Of a stretch of DNA of 64,000 nucleotides, positions 1 through 14,347 are shown piece by piece (the stretch's first letter is position 1; every line of letters starts with the position of its first letter). Source of the DNA: Petrolisthes cinctipes (lineage: Eukaryota > Arthropoda > Malacostraca > Decapoda > Porcellanidae). A model generated the notes under the pieces. The model did no database searches. It worked only from the letters and a program-made list of their open reading frames with translations, and was not told the origin of the DNA. The position numbers were made by a program, and so were the translations under genes. The DNA lies in contig JAWQEG010000003.1 of NCBI GenBank assembly GCA_033782935.1, positions 1,438,501 to 1,502,500 on the forward strand, in the 5' to 3' direction.

Positions 1-399
1 GACCAAAAGTCGATATGTGCATGCATCTTCTGTACCTGTTTATATCTCAAATTCAGGCTCAAAACTCCCGAAAATTCGATATTTTGGGGTCCCAGAAGCA
101 ATATGTACATGCATACTCAGTGCTAGAATGTTTTCAAAATATAGGCTCAAAACATGCTAAAAATCGGTATCTTAAGTGTCCAAAGTCGATATGTGCATGC
201 ATCTTCTGTACCCGTGTATATCTCAAATTCAGGCTCAGAACGCCCGAAAATTCGGTATTTTTGGGTCATAGAAGCGATCTGTACATGCCTACTCCGAGTT
301 AGAATGTTTTCAAGATACAGACCCAAAACATGCTCAAAATCGATATTTTAGGTGCCCAAAAGTCGATATGTGCATGCATCTTCTGTACCCGTTTATATC

Positions 400-2421
400 T
401 CAAATTCAGGCTCCAAACACCCAAAAATTCGGTATTTTTGTGTCCTAGAAGCGATCTGTACATGCCTACTCAGTCCTAGAATTTTTTCAAAATATAGGCT
501 TAAAACATGCTGAAAATCGATTTTTTAAGTGTCCAAAGTCGATATGTGCATGCATCTTCTGTACCCGTTTATATCTCAAATTCAGGCTCAAAACCCTCAA
601 AAATTCGGTATTTTTGGGTCCTAGAAGCGATCTGTACATGCCTACTCCTAGTTAAAATGTTTTCAAGATACAGACCAAAAACATGCTCAAAATTAATATT
701 TTAGGTGCTTAAAAGTCGATATGTGGATGGATCTTCAGTATCTGTTTATATCTCATATTCAGGCTCAAAACACCCGAAATTTCGATATTTTGGGGTCCCA
801 GAAGCGATCTGTACATGCCTACTCAGATACAGACCCAAAACATGCTGAAAATCGATATTTTAGGTGCCCAAAGTCAATATGTGTATGCATCTTCTGCACT
901 CTTTTATATCCCAAATTCAACCTCAAAACACCCGAAAATTCGATATTTTTGGGTCCCAGAAGCGATCTGTACACGCCTACTCAGTGCTAGAATGTTTTCA
1001 CAATATAGGCTCAAAACATGCTAAAAATCGATATTTTAAGTTTCCAAAGTCGATATGTGCATGCATCTTCGGTACCCGTTTATATCTCAAATTCAGGCTC
1101 AAAACACCCGAAAATTCGGTATTTTTCGGTCCTAGAAGCAATCTGTACATGCCTACACCTAGTTAGAATGTTTTCAAGATACAGACCCAAAACATGCTCA
1201 AAATCGATATTTTAGGTGCCCAAAGTCGATATCTCAAATTCAGGCTCAAAACACCCGAAAATTCGATATTTTGGGGTCCACGAAGCGAACTGTACATGCC
1301 TACTCCGTGTTAGAGTATTTTCAAAATACAGGCCAAAAACATACTGAAAATCGATCTTTTAGGTGCCCAAAAGTTGATATGTGCACGCATCTACTGTACC
1401 CGTTTATATCTCAAATTCAGGCTCCAAACACCCAAAAATTCGGTATTTTTGTGTCCTAGAAGCGATCTGTACATGCCTACTCAGTGCTAGAAATTTTTCA
1501 AAATATAGGCTTAAAACATGCTGAAAATCGATTTTTTAAGTGTCCAAAGTCGATATGTGCATGCATCTTCTGTACCCGTTTATATCTGAAATTCAGGCTC
1601 AAAACACTCAAAAATTCGGTATTTTTGGGTCTTAGAAGCGATCTGTACATGCCTACTCCTAGTTAAAATGTTTTCAAGATACAGACCCAAAACATGCTCA
1701 AAATTAATATTTTAGGTGCTTAAAAGTCGATATGTGCATGGATCTTCAGTATCTGTTTATATCTCATATTCAGGCTCAAAACACCCGAAAATTCGATATT
1801 TTGGGGTCCCAGAAGCGATCTGTACATGCCTACTCAGATACAGACCCAAAACATGCTGAAAATCGATATTTTAGGTGCCCAAAGTCAATATGTGTATGCA
1901 TCTTCTGCACTCGTTTATATCCCAAATTCAACCTCAAAACACCCGAAAATTCGATATTTTTGGGTCCCAGAAGCGATCTGTACACGCCTACTCAGTGCTA
2001 GAATGTTTTCAAAATATAGGATCAAAACATGCTAAAAATCGATATTTTAAGTGTCCGAAGTCGATATGTGCATGCATCTTCTGTACCCGTTTATATCTCA
2101 AATTCAGGCTCAAAACACCCGAAAATTCGGTATTTTTGGGTCCTAGAAGCGATCTGTACATGCCTACACCTAGTTAGAATGTTTTCAAGATACAGACCCA
2201 AAACATGCTCAAAATCGATATTTTAGGTGCCCAAAGTCGATATCTCAAATTCAGGCTCAAAACACCCGAAAATTCGATATTTTGGGGTCCACGAAGCGAA
2301 CTGTACATGCCTACTCCGTGTTAGAGTATTTTCAAAATACAGGCCAAAAACATACTGAAAATCGATCTTTTAGGTGCCCAAAAGTCGATATGTGCATGCA
2401 TCTACTGTACCCGTTTATATC
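400..2421. repeat. Two tandem copies of a 1011-bp six-monomer HOR
   Basis: Sequence from about 400 to 1411 recurs at 1411-2421 with an exact 1011-bp offset (for example 541 to 1552, 721 to 1732, 1271 to 2282). The unit is six monomers of 177, 158, 176, 176, 148 and 176 bp. The same variants recur in the same order, including a GTGCTTAAAAGTCG variant and GGTCCACGAAGCGAAC. Boundaries are approximate because neighbouring monomers are similar. Confidence 0.85.
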
Positions 2422-5400
2422 TCAAATTCAGCCTCAAAATACCCAAAAATTCGGTATTTTTGGGTCCTAGAAGCGATCTGTACATGCCTACACCTAGTTA
2501 AAATGTTTTCATGATACAGACCCAAAACATGCTCAAAATCGATATTTTAGGTGCCCAAAAGTCGATATGTGCATGCATCTTCTGTACCCGTTTATATCTC
2601 AAATTCAGGCTCGAAACACCCGAAAATTCGATATTTTGGGGTCCCAGAAGCGATCTGTACATGCCTATTCAGATACAGGCCCAAAACATGCTGAAAATCG
2701 ATATTTTTGTTGTCCAAAGTCAATATGGGTATGCCTCTTCAGCACTCGTTTATATCTCAAATTCAACCTTAAAAACACCCGAAAATTCGATATTTTTGGG
2801 TCCCAGAAGCGATTTGTACATGCCTACTCCGTGTTAGAGTATTTTCAAAATACAGGCCCAAAACATACAGAAAATCGATCTTTTAGGTGCCCAAAAGTCG
2901 ATATGTGGATGCATCTTCTGTACCCGTTTATATCTCAATTTCAGGCTCCAAACACTCGAAAATTCGATATTTTGGGGTCCCAGAAGCGATCTGTACATGC
3001 CTACTCCGTGTTAGAGTATTTTCAATATACAGGCCCAAAACATACTGAAAATCGATCTTTTAGGTGCCCAAAAGGCGATATGTGGATGCATCATCTGTAC
3101 CCGTTTATATCCCAAATTCAACCTCAAAACACCCGAAATTTCGATATTTTTGGGTCCCAGAAGCGATCTGTACATGCCTACTCAGTGCTAGAATGTTTTC
3201 AAAATATAGGCTCAAAACATGCTAAAAATCGATATTTTAAGTGTCAAAAGTCGAAATGTGCATGCATCTTCTGTACCCGTTTATATCTCAAATTTAGGCT
3301 CAAAACACCCGAAAATTCGGTATTTTTGGGTCCTAGAAGCGATCTGTACATGCCTACTCCTAGTTAAAATGTTTTCAAGATACAGACCCAAAACATGCTC
3401 AAAATCGATATTTTAGTTGCCCAAAAGTCGATACGTGCATGCATCTTCAGTACCTGTTTATATCTCATATTCAAGCTCAAAACACCCGAAAATTCGATAT
3501 TTTGGGGTCCCAGAAGCGATCTGTACTTGCCTACTCCGTGATAGAGTATTTTCAAAATACAGGCCCAAAACATGCTGAAAATCGATATTTTAGGATACCA
3601 AACTCAATATGTGTATGCATCTTCTGCACCCGTTTATATCCCAAATTCAACCTCAAAACATCCGAAAATTCGATATTTTTGGGTCTCAGAAGCGATCTGT
3701 ACATGCCTACTTAGTGCTAGAATATTTTCAAAATATAGGCCCAAAACATGCTAAAAATCGATATTTTAGGTGCCCACAGTCGATATATCCCAAATTCAGG
3801 CCCAAAACACCCGAAAATTCTATATTTTGGGGTCCCTGAAGCGATCTGTACATGCCTACTCAGTGCTAGAATGTTTTCAATATATAGGCTCAAAACATGC
3901 TAAAAATCAATATTTTAAGTGTCCAAAGTCGAGATGTTCATGCATCTTCTGTACCCGTTTATATCTCAAATTCAGGCTTAAAACACCCGAAAATTCGGTA
4001 TTTTTGGGTCCTAGAAGTGCTCTGTACATGCCTACTCCTAGGTAGAATGTTTTCAAGATACAGACTCAAAACATGCTCAAAATCGATATTTTAGTTGCCC
4101 AAAAGTCGATACGTGCATGCATCTTCAGTACCTGTTTATATCTCATATTCAAGCTCAAAACACCCGAAAATTCGATATTTTGGGGTCCCAGAAGCGATCT
4201 GTACATGCCTACTCAGATACAGGCCCAAAACATGCTGAAAATCGATATTTTTGGAGTCCAAAGTCAATATGCGTATGCATCTTCAACACTCGTTTATATC
4301 TTAAATTCAGCCTTAAAAACACCCGAAAATTCGATATTTTTGTGTCCCAGAAGCGATCTGTACATGCCTACTCCGTGTTAGTGTATTTTCAAAATACAGG
4401 CCCAAAACATACAGAAAATCTATCTTTTAGGTGCCCAAAAGTCGATATGTGGATGCATCTTCTGTACCCGTTTATATCTCAATTTCAGGCTCCAAACACC
4501 CGAAAATTCTATATTTTGGGGTCACAGAAGCGATTTCTACTTGCCTACTCCGTGTTAGAGTATTTTCAAAATACAGGCCCAAAACATGCTGAAAATCGAT
4601 ATTTTAGGATACCAAAGTCAATATGTGTATGCATCTTCTGCAGCCGTTTATATCCCAAATTCAACCTCAAAACACCCGAAAATTCGATATTTTTGGGTCT
4701 CAGAAGCGATCTGTATATGCCTACTTAGTGCTAGATTATTTTCAAAATATAGTCCCAAAACATGCTAAAAATCGATATTTTAGGTGCCCAAAGTCGATAT
4801 CTCAAATTCAGGCCCAAAACACCCTAAAATTCGATATTTTGGGGTCCCTGAAGCGATCTGTACATGCCTACTCAGTGCTAGAATGTTTTCAATATATAGG
4901 CTCAAAACATGCTAAAAATCGATATTTAAGTGTCTAAAGTCGATTTGTGCATGCATCTTCTGTAACCGTTTATATCTCAAATTCAGGCTCAAAACACCCG
5001 AAAATTCGGTATTTTTAGGTCCTAGAAGCGCTCTGTACATGCCTACTCCTAGGTAGAATGTTTTCAAGATACAGACCCAATACATGCTCAAAATCGATAT
5101 TTTAGTTGCCCAAAAGTCGATACGTGCATGCATCTTCAGTACCTGTTTATATCTCATATTCAAGCTCAAAACACCTGAAAATTCGATATTTTGGGGTCCC
5201 AGAAGCGATCTGTACATGCCTACTCAAATACAGGCCCAAAACATGCTGAAAGTCAATATTTTTGGAGTCCAAAGTCAATATGTGTATGCATCTTCAGCAC
5301 TCGTTTATATCTCAAATTCAACCTTAAAAACACCCTAAAATTCGATATTTTTGGGTCCCAGAAGCGATCTGTACATGCCTACTCCGTGTTAGAGTATTTT

Positions 5401-8400
5401 CAAAATACAGGCCCAAAACATACAGAAAATCGATCTTTTAGGTGCCCAAAAGTCGATATGTGGATGCATCTTCTGTACCCGTTTATATCTCAATTTCAGG
5501 CTCCAAACACCAGAAAATTCGGTATTTTTGGGAACTAGAAGCGATCTGTATATGCCTACTCCTGGTTAGAGTGTTTTCAAGATACAGACCCAAAACATGC
5601 TCAAAATCGATATATTAGGTGCCCAAAAGTCAATATGTGCATGCATTTTCTGTACCCGTTTATATCTCAAATTTAGGCTCCAAACACCCGAAAATTTGAT
5701 ATTTTGGGGTCCCAGAAGTGATCTGTACATGCCTACTCAGATACAGGCCCAAAACATGCTGAAAATCGATATTTTAGGTGCCCAAAGTCAATATGTGTAT
5801 GCATCTTCTGCACTCGTTTATATCTCAAATTCAACCTCAAAACACCCGAAAATTTGATATTTTTGGGTCCGAGAAGCGATCTGTACATACCTACTCAGTG
5901 CTAGAATGTTTTCAAAATATAGGCTCAAAACATGCTAAAAATCGATATTTTAAGTTTCCAAAGTCGATATGTGAATGCGTCTTCTGTACCCGTTTATATC
6001 TCAAATTCAGGCTCAAACACCCGAAAATTTGGTATTTTTGGGTCCTAGAAGCGATCTATACATGCCTACTTCTAGTTAAAATGTTTTCAAGATACAGACC
6101 CAAAACATGCTCAAAATCGATATTTTAGGTGCCCAAAAGTCGATATGTGCATGCATCTTTAGTACCTGTTTATATCTCAAATTCAGGCTCAAAACACCCG
6201 AAAATTCGATATTTTTGGGTCCCAGAAGCGATCTGTACAAGCCTACTCCGTGTTAGAGTATTTTCAAAATACAGGCCCAAAACATGCTGAAAATCGATAT
6301 TTTAGGTGCCCAAAGTCAATATGTGGATGCATTTTCTGTACCCGTTTATATCTCAAATTCAAGCTCAAAACACCCGAAAATTCGATATTTTTGGGTCCCA
6401 GAAGCGATCTGTACATGCCTACTTAGTGCTAGATTGTTTTCAAATAATAGTCTCAACACATGCTAAAAATCGATATTTTAAGTGTCCAAAGTCGATATGT
6501 GTATGCATCTTATGTATCCGTTTATATCTCAAATTCAGACCCAAAACACCCGAAAATTCGATATTTTGGGGTCCCAGATGAGAACTGTACATGCCTACTC
6601 CGTGTTAGAGTATTTTCAGAATACAGGCCCAAAACATATTAAAAATCGATATTTTAGGTGCCCAAAAGTCGATATGTGCATGCTTCTTCTGTACCCGTTT
6701 ATATCTCAAATTCAGGCTTAAAACACCCGAAAATTCGATATTTTGGGGTCCCAGAAGCGATCTGTACATGCCTACTCAGTGCTAGAATATTTTCATAATA
6801 TAGGCCCAAAACATGCTAAAAATCGATATTTTAGGTGCCCAAAGTCGATATCTCAAATTCAGGCCCAAAAGACCCGAAAATTCGATATTTTGGTGTCCCA
6901 GAAGCGATCTGTACATGCCTACTCAGTGCTAGAATATTTTCAAAATACAGGCCCAAAACATACAGAAAATCGATATTTTAGTTGCCCAAAAGTCGATATG
7001 TGCATGCATCTTCTGTACCCGTTTATATCTAAAGTTCAGGCTCCAAACACCCAAAAATTCAATATTTCGGGGTCCCAAAAGTGATCTGTACATGCCTACT
7101 CAGATACAGGCCCAAAACATGCTGAAAATCGATATTTTAAGTGCCCAAAGACAATATGTGTTTGCATCTGCTGCACTCGTTTATATCTCAAATTTAACCT
7201 CAAAACACCCGAAAATTCGATATTTTTGGGTCCCAGAAGCGATCTGTACATGCCTACTCAGTGCTAGAATGTTTTCAAAATATAGGCTCAAAACATGCTA
7301 AAAATCGATATTTTAAGTTTCCAAAGTCGATATGTGCATGCGTCTTCTGTACCCGTTTATATCTCAAATTCAGGCTCAAAACACCCGAAAATTTGGTATT
7401 TTTGGGTCCTAGAAGCGATCTGTACATGCCTACTCCTAGTTAGAACGCTTTCAAGACACTGACCCGAAACACGCTCAAAATCGATATTTTATGTGCCCAA
7501 AAGTCGATATGTGCATGCATCTTCTGTACCCGTTTATATCTAAAATTCAGGCCCAAAACACCCGAAAAATTCGATATTTTGGGGTCCCAGAAGCGATCTG
7601 TACATGCCTACTCCGTGTTAGAGTATTTTCAATATGCAGGCCCAAAACTTACTGAAAATCGATCTTTTAGGTGCCCAAAAGTCGATATGTGCATGCATCT
7701 TCTGTACCCGTTTATATATCAAATTCAGGCTCAAAACACCCGAAAATTCGATATTTTGGGGCCCTAGAAGCGATCTGTTAATCCCTACTCAGTGCTAGAA
7801 TATTTTCAAAATATAGACCCAAAACATGCTAAAAATCGATATTTTAGGTGCCCAAAGTCGATATCTCAAATTCAGGCCCAAAACACCCGAAAATTCGATA
7901 TTTTCGGGTACCAGAAGCGATCTGTACATGCCTACTCCGTGTTAGAGTATTTTCAATATACAGGTCCAAAACATACTGAAAATCGATCTTTTAGGTGCCC
8001 AAAAGTCGATATGTAGATGCATCTTCTGTACCCGTTTATATCTCAAATTCAGGCTCAAAACACCCGAAAATTCGATATTTTTGGGTCCCAGAAGCGATCT
8101 GTACAAGCCTACTCCGTGTTAGAGTATTTTCAAAATATAGGCTCAAAACATGCTAAAAATCGATATTTTAAGTGTCCAAAGTCGATATGTGCATGCATCT
8201 TCTGTACCCGTTTATATCTCAAATTCAGGCTCAAAACACCCAAAAACTCGGTGTTTTTGGGTCCTAGAAGCGATCTGTACATGCCTAATCCTATTTAGAA
8301 TGTTTTCATGATACAGACCCAAAACATGCTCAAAATCAATATTTTAGGTGCCCAAAAGTCGATATGTGCATGCATCTTCAGTACCTGTTTATATCTCAAA

Positions 8401-8580
8401 TTCAGGCTCAAAACACCCGAAAATTCGATATTTTCGGGTCCCAGAAGCGATCTGTACATGCCTACTCCGTGTTAGAGTATTTTCAAAATACAGGCCCAAA
8501 ACATGCTGAAAATCGATATTATAGGTGCCCAAAGTCAATATGTGCATGCATTTTCTGTACCCGTTTATATCTCAAATTCA
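2106..8580. repeat. 6.47-kb HOR unit, copy 1
   Basis: A large HOR unit of roughly 37 monomers, followed directly by its second copy. Matching points are 2282/8756, 2567/9041, 3219/9693 and 5191/11665, all offset by 6474 bp. From about 6284/12600 the offset is 6316, so copy 2 lacks 158 bp, one short monomer, near 12180. This copy keeps the uninterrupted version of the retrotransposon target at 7810-7814. Edges were placed where similarity to the other copy stops and are approximate. Confidence 0.85.
3500..5530. repeat. Two copies of a 1011-1014-bp HOR nested in the 6.47-kb unit
   Basis: About 3500-4512 recurs at about 4513-5530. The offset is 1014 bp at 3572/4586 and 1011 bp at 4073/5084, so a small indel lies between. 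Shared variants include the AGTCGATACGTGCATG monomer and the CTTGCCTACTCCGTG monomer. The pair is itself copied about 6474 bp downstream near 9.97-12.0 kb, so this local duplication is older than the 6.47-kb duplication. Confidence 0.75.
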
Positions 8581-11500
8581 GGCTCAAAACACCCGAAAAT
8601 TCGGTATTTTTGGGTCCTAGAAGCGATCTGTACATGCCTACACCTAGTTAGAATGTTTTCAAGATACAGACCCAAAACATGCTCAAAATCGATATTTTAG
8701 GTGCCCAAAGTCGATATCTCAAATTCAGGCTCAAAACACCCGAAAATTCGATATTTTGGGGTCCACGAAGCGAACTGTACATGCCTACTCCGTGTTAGAG
8801 TATTTTCAAAATACAGGCCAAAAACATACTGAAAATCGATCTTTTAGGTGCCTAAAAGTCGATATGTGCATGCATCTACTGTACCCGTTTATATCTCAAA
8901 TTCAGCCTCAAAATACCCAAAAATTCGGTATTTTTGGGTCCTAGAAGCGATCTGTACATGCCTACACCTAGTTAAAATGTTTTCATGATACAGACCCAAA
9001 ACATGCTCAAAATCGATATTTTAGGTGCCCAAAAGTCGATATGTGCATGCATCTTCTGTACCCGTTTATATCTCAAATTCAGGCTCAAAACACCCGAAAA
9101 TTCGATATTTTGGGGTCCCAGAAGCGATCTGTACATGCCTATTCAGATACAGGCCCAAAACATGCTGAAAATCGATATTTTTGTTGTCCAAAGTCAATAT
9201 GGGTATGCCTCTTCAGCACTCGTTTATATCTCAAATTCAACCTTAAAAACACCCGAAAATTCGATATTTTTGGGTCCCAGAAGCGATTTGTACATGCCTA
9301 CTCCGTGTTAGAGTATTTTCAAAATACAGGCCCAAAACATACAGAAAATCGATCTTTTAGGTGCCCAAAAGTCGATATGTGGATGCATCTTCTGTACCCG
9401 TTTATATCTCAATTTCAGGCTCCAAACACCCGAAAATTCGATATTTTGGGGTCCCAGAAGCGATCTGTACATGCCTACTCCGTGTTAGAGTATTTTCAAT
9501 ATACAGGCCCAAAACATACTGAAAATCGATCTTTTAGGTGCCCAAAAGGCGATATGTGGATGCATCATCTGTACCCGTTTATATCCCAAATTCAACCTCA
9601 AAACACCCGAAATTTCGATATTTTTGGGTCCCAGAAGCGATCTGTACATGCCTACTCAGCGCTAGAATGTTTTCAAAATATAGGCTCAAAACATGCTAAA
9701 AATCGATATTTTAAGTGTCAAAAGTCGAAATGTGCATGCATCTTCTGTACCCGTTTATATCTCAAATTTAGGCTCAAAACACCCGAAAATTCGGTATTTT
9801 TGGGTCCTAGAAGCGATCTGTACATGCCTACTCCTAGTTAAAATGTTTTCAAGATACAGACCCAAAACATGCTCAAAATCGATATTTTAGTTGCCCAAAA
9901 GTCGATACGTGCATGCATCTTCAGTACCTGTTTATATCTCATATTCAAGCTCAAAACACCCGAAAATTCGATATTTTGGGGTCCCAGAAGCGATCTGTAC
10001 TTGCCTACTCCGTGTTAGAGTATTTTCAAAATACAGGCCCAAAACATGCTGAAAATCGATATTTTAGGATACCAAACTCAATATGTGTATGCATCTTCTG
10101 CACCCGTTTATATCCCAAATTCAACCTCAAAACACCCGAAAATTCGATATTTTTGGGTCTCAGAAGCGATCTGTACATGCCTACTTAGTGCTAGAATATT
10201 TTCAAAATATAGGAGCAAAACATGCTAAAAATCGATATTTTAGGTGCCCACAGTCGATATATCTCAAATTCAGGCCCAAAACACCCGAAAATTCTATATT
10301 TTGGGGTCCCTGAAGCGATCTGTACATGCCTACTCAGTGCTAGAATGTTTTCAATATATAGGCTCAAAACATGCTAAAAATCAATATTTTAAGTGTCCAA
10401 AGTCGAGATGTTCATGCATCTTCTGTACCCGTTTATATCTCAAATTCAGGCTTAAAACACCCGAAAATTCGGTATTTTTGGGTCCTAGAAGCGCTCTGTA
10501 CATGCCTACTCCTAGGTAGAATGTTTTCAAGATACAGACCCAAAACATGCTCAAAATCGATATTTTAGTTGCCCAAAAGTCGATACGTGCATGCATCTTC
10601 AGTACCTGTTTATATCTCATATTCAAGCTCAAAACACCCGAAAATTCGATATTTTGGGGTCCCAGAAGCGATCTGTACATGCCTACTCAGATACAGGCCC
10701 AAAACATGCTGAAAATCGATATTTTTGGAGCCCAAAGTCAATATGTGTATGCATCTTCAACACTCGTTTATATCTTAAATTCAGCCTTAAAAACACCCGA
10801 AAATTCGATATTTTTGGGTCCCAGAAGCGATCTGTACATGCCTACTCCGTGTTAGTGTATTTTCAAAATACAGGCCCAAAACATACAGAAAATCTATCTT
10901 TTAGGTGCCCAAAAGTCGATATGTGGATGCATCTTCTGTACCCGTTTATATCTCAATTTCAGGCTCCAAACACCCAAAAATTCTATATTTTGGGGTCACA
11001 GAAGCGATTTCTACTTGCCTACTCCGTGTTAGAGTATTTTCAAAATACAGGCCCAAAACATGCTGAAAATCGATATTTTAGGATACCAAAGTCAATATGT
11101 GTATGCATCTTCTGCAGCCGTTTATATCCCAAATTCAACCTCAAAACACCCGAAAATTCGATATTTTTGGGTCTCAGAAGCGATCTGTATATGCCTACTT
11201 AGTGCTAGATTATTTTCAAAATATAGTCCCAAAACATGCTAAAAATTGATATTATAGGTGCCCAAAGTCGATATCTCAAATTCAGGCCCAAAACACCCTA
11301 AAATTCGATATTTTGGGGTCCCTGAAGCGATCTGTACATGCCTACTCAGTGCTAGAATGTTTTCAATATATAGGCTCAAAACATGCTAAAAATCGATATT
11401 TAAGTGTCTAAAGTCGATTTGTGCATGCATCTTCTGTAACCGTTTATATCTCACATTCAGGCTCAAAACACCCGAAAATTCGGTATTTTTAGGTCCTAGA

Positions 11501-14125
11501 AGCGCTCTGTACATGCCTACTCCTAGGTAGAATGTTTTCAAGATACAGACCCAATACATGCTCAAAATCGATATTTTAGTTGCCCAAAAGTCGATACGTG
11601 CATGAATCTTCAGTACCTGTTTATATCTCATATTCAAGCTCAAAACACCTGAAAATTCGATATTTTGGGGTCCCAGAAGCGATCTGTACATGCCTACTCA
11701 AATACAGGCCCAAAACATGCTGAAAGTCGATATTTTTGGAGTCCAAAGTCAATATGTGTATGCATCTTCAGCACTCGTTTATATCTCAAATTCAACCTTA
11801 AAAACACCCTAAAATTCGATATTTTTGGGTCCCAGAAGCGATCTGTACATGCCTACTCCGTGTTAGAGTATTTTCAAAATACAGGCCCAAAACATACAGA
11901 AAATCGATCTTTTAGGTGCCCAAAAGTCGATATGTGGATGCATCTTCTGTACCCGTTTATATCTCAATTTCAGGCTCCAAACACCAGAAAATTCGGTATT
12001 TTTGGGACCTAGAAGCAATCTGTATATGCCTACTCCTGGTTAGAGTGTTTTCAAGATACAGACCCAAAACATGCTCAAAATCGATATATTAGGTGCCCAA
12101 AAGTCAATATGTGCATGCATTTTCTGTACCCGTTTATATCTCAAATTTAGGCTCCAAACACCCGAAAATTCGATATTTTGGGGTCCCAGAAGCAATCTGT
12201 ACATACCTACTCAGTGCTAGAATGTTTTCAAAATATAGGCTCAAAACATGCTAAAAATCGATATTTTAAGTTTCCAAAGTCGATATGTGAATGCGTCTTC
12301 TGTACCCGTTTATATCTCAAATTCAGGCTCAAACACCCGAAAATTTGGTATTTTTGGGTCTTAGAAGCGATCTATACATGCCTACTTCTAGTTAAAATGT
12401 TTTCAAGATACAGACCCAAAACATGCTCAAAATCGATATTTTAGGTGCCCAAAAGTCGATATGTGCATGCATCTTCAGTACCTGTTTATATCTCAAATTC
12501 AGGCTCAAAACACCCGAAAATTCGATATTTTTGGGTCCCAGAAGCGATCTGTACAAGCCTACTCCGTGTTAGAGTATTTTCAAAATACAGGCCCAAAACA
12601 TGCTGAAAATCGATATTTTAGGTGCCCAAAGTCAATATGTGGATGCATTTTCTGTACCCGTTTATATCTCAAATTCAAGCTCAAAACACCCGAAAATTCG
12701 ATATTTTTGGGTCCCAGAAGCGATCTGTACATGCCTACTTAGTGCTAGATTGTTTTCAAATAATAGTCTCAAAACATGCTAAAAATCGATATTTTAAGTG
12801 TCCAAAGTCGATATGTGTATGCATCTTATGTATCCGTTTATATCTCAAATTCAGACCCAAAACACCCGAAAATTCGATATTTTGGGGTCCCAGATGAGAA
12901 CTGTACATGCCTACTCCGTGTTAGAGTATTTTCAGAATACAGGCCCAAAACATATTAAAAATCGATATTTTAGGTGCCCAAAAGTCGATATGTGCATGCT
13001 TCTTCTGTACCCGTTTATATCTCAAATTCAGGCTTAAAACACCCGAAAATTCGATATTTTGGGGTCCCAGAAGCGATCTGTACATGCCTACTCAGTGCTA
13101 GAATATTTTCATAATATAGGCCCAAAACATGCTAAAAATCGATATTTTAGGTGCCCAAAGTCGAAATCTTAAATTCAGGCCCAAAAGACCCGAAAATTCG
13201 AAATTTTGGTGTCCCAGAAGCGATCTGTACATGCCTACTCAGTGCTAGAATATTTTCAAAATACAGACCCAAAACATACAGAAAATCGATATTTTAGTTG
13301 CCCAAAAGTCGATATGTGCATGCATCTTCTGTACCCGTTTATATCTAAAGTTCAGGCTCCAAACACCCAAAAATTCAATATTTCGGGGTCCCAAAAGTGA
13401 TCTGTACATGCCTACTCAGATACAGGCCCAAAACATGCTGAAAATCGATATTTTAGGTGCCCAAAGTCAATATGTGTTTGCATCTGCTGCACTCGTTTAT
13501 ATCTCAAATTTAACCTCAAAACACCCGAAAATTCGATATTTTTGGGTCCCAGAAGCGATCTGTACATGCCTACTCAGTGCTAGAATGTTTTCAAAATATA
13601 GGCTCAAAACATGCTAAAAATCGATATTTTAAGTTTCCAAAGTCGATATGTGCATGCGTCTTCTGTACCCTTTTATATCTCAAATTCAGGCTCAAAACAC
13701 CCGAAAATTTGGTATTTTTGGGTCCTAGAAGCGATCTGTACATGCCTACTCCTAGTTAGAACGCTTTCATGACACTGACCCGAAACACGCTCAAAATCGA
13801 TATTTTATGTGCCCAAAAGTCGATATGTGCATGCATCTTCTGTACCCGTTTATATCTGAAATTCAGGCCCAAAACACCCGAAAAATTCGATATTTTGGGG
13901 TCCCAGAAGCGATCTGTACATGCCTACTCCGTGTTAGAGTATTTTCAATATGCAGGCCCAAAACATACTGAAAATTGATCTTTTAGGTGCCCAAAAGTCG
14001 ATATGTGCATGCATCTTCTGTACCCGTTTATATATCAAATTCAGGCTCAAAACACCCGAAAATTCGATATTTTGGGGCCCTAGAAGCGATCTGTTAATCC
14101 CTACTCAGTGCTAGAATATTTTCAA

Positions 14126-14130
14126 AATAT
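14126..14130. other. AATAT at the left insertion junction
   Basis: AATAT borders the element on the left and again on the right at 21278-21282. The paralogous empty site at 7810-7814 has one AATAT between TTTTCAA and AGACCC. The joined-end copy inside the element (20897-20901, reverse complement) reads ATTAT at the matching place. This may be a 5-bp recombination core resolved to the target sequence, or a 5-bp duplication. Confidence 0.75.
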
Positions 14131-14138
14131 TGGTATAG

Positions 14139-14347
14139 TGAAACCAGTACAGCTGGTTGCTATAGAATAGGCCCCTTCACAAGCCCAGGCCCCGTGTAGG
14201 CATAATCTGGGTTGGAAGGGTCAATTCCGTGACGTTCATCAGAAGTAAATAAAATTCAAATCTGGTGCTGTACTGATAGTGGAGCCACCTGGTGGTGGTG
14301 AGGTGAGGTATTAAGCCCCTCCTCCGCTGAATACCGCTCGTCCACTC
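14139..14347 (+). repeat. Left inverted terminal repeat (209 bp)
   Basis: Reverse complement of 21020-21228 over the same 209-bp length, with one mismatch seen (CTGGTGCTG here against CTGGCGCTG on the other side). It starts with TGAAACCAGTACAGCTGG and ends with CGTCCACTC. Eight non-repeated bases (14131-14138) lie outside it. In DIRS elements the left repeat usually carries the promoter; no clear TATA box was identified here. Confidence 0.93.

Larger units (their letters stand above)
1..14130. repeat. Satellite array, left arm (about 176/177-bp monomers)
   Basis: Head-to-tail tandem satellite. Successive copies of the GTCGATATGTGCATGC landmark sit at 364, 541 and 718, a spacing of 177 bp. 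Later spacings are 158, 176, 176, 148 and 176 bp. Each monomer contains GAAAATTCGATATTTT, then AGAAGCGATCTGTACATGCC, then a second related GAAAATCGATATTTT segment and GCATGCATCTTCTGTACC. The length is close to a nucleosome repeat, which is common for centromeric or pericentromeric satellites, but nothing here proves a centromeric role. No real gene is present; the stop-free frames repeat the same 59-60 residues and are a by-product of the 177-bp period. Confidence 0.97.

Noticed and set aside
2567..3367. Open frame of 266 codons (also 9041-9841), and many 60-230-codon frames in the satellite
   Set aside because: They are periodic translations of the monomer in all three forward frames (MLKIDIL..., MCMHLLY..., QKRSVHAYS...). 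Openness follows from monomers near 177 bp, which is 59 codons, and a lack of stops; no domain, no start context and no codon bias.
1..14130. CRISPR array
   Set aside because: Repeats are directly adjacent 148-177-bp units without unique spacers, and the retrotransposon shows a eukaryotic genome.
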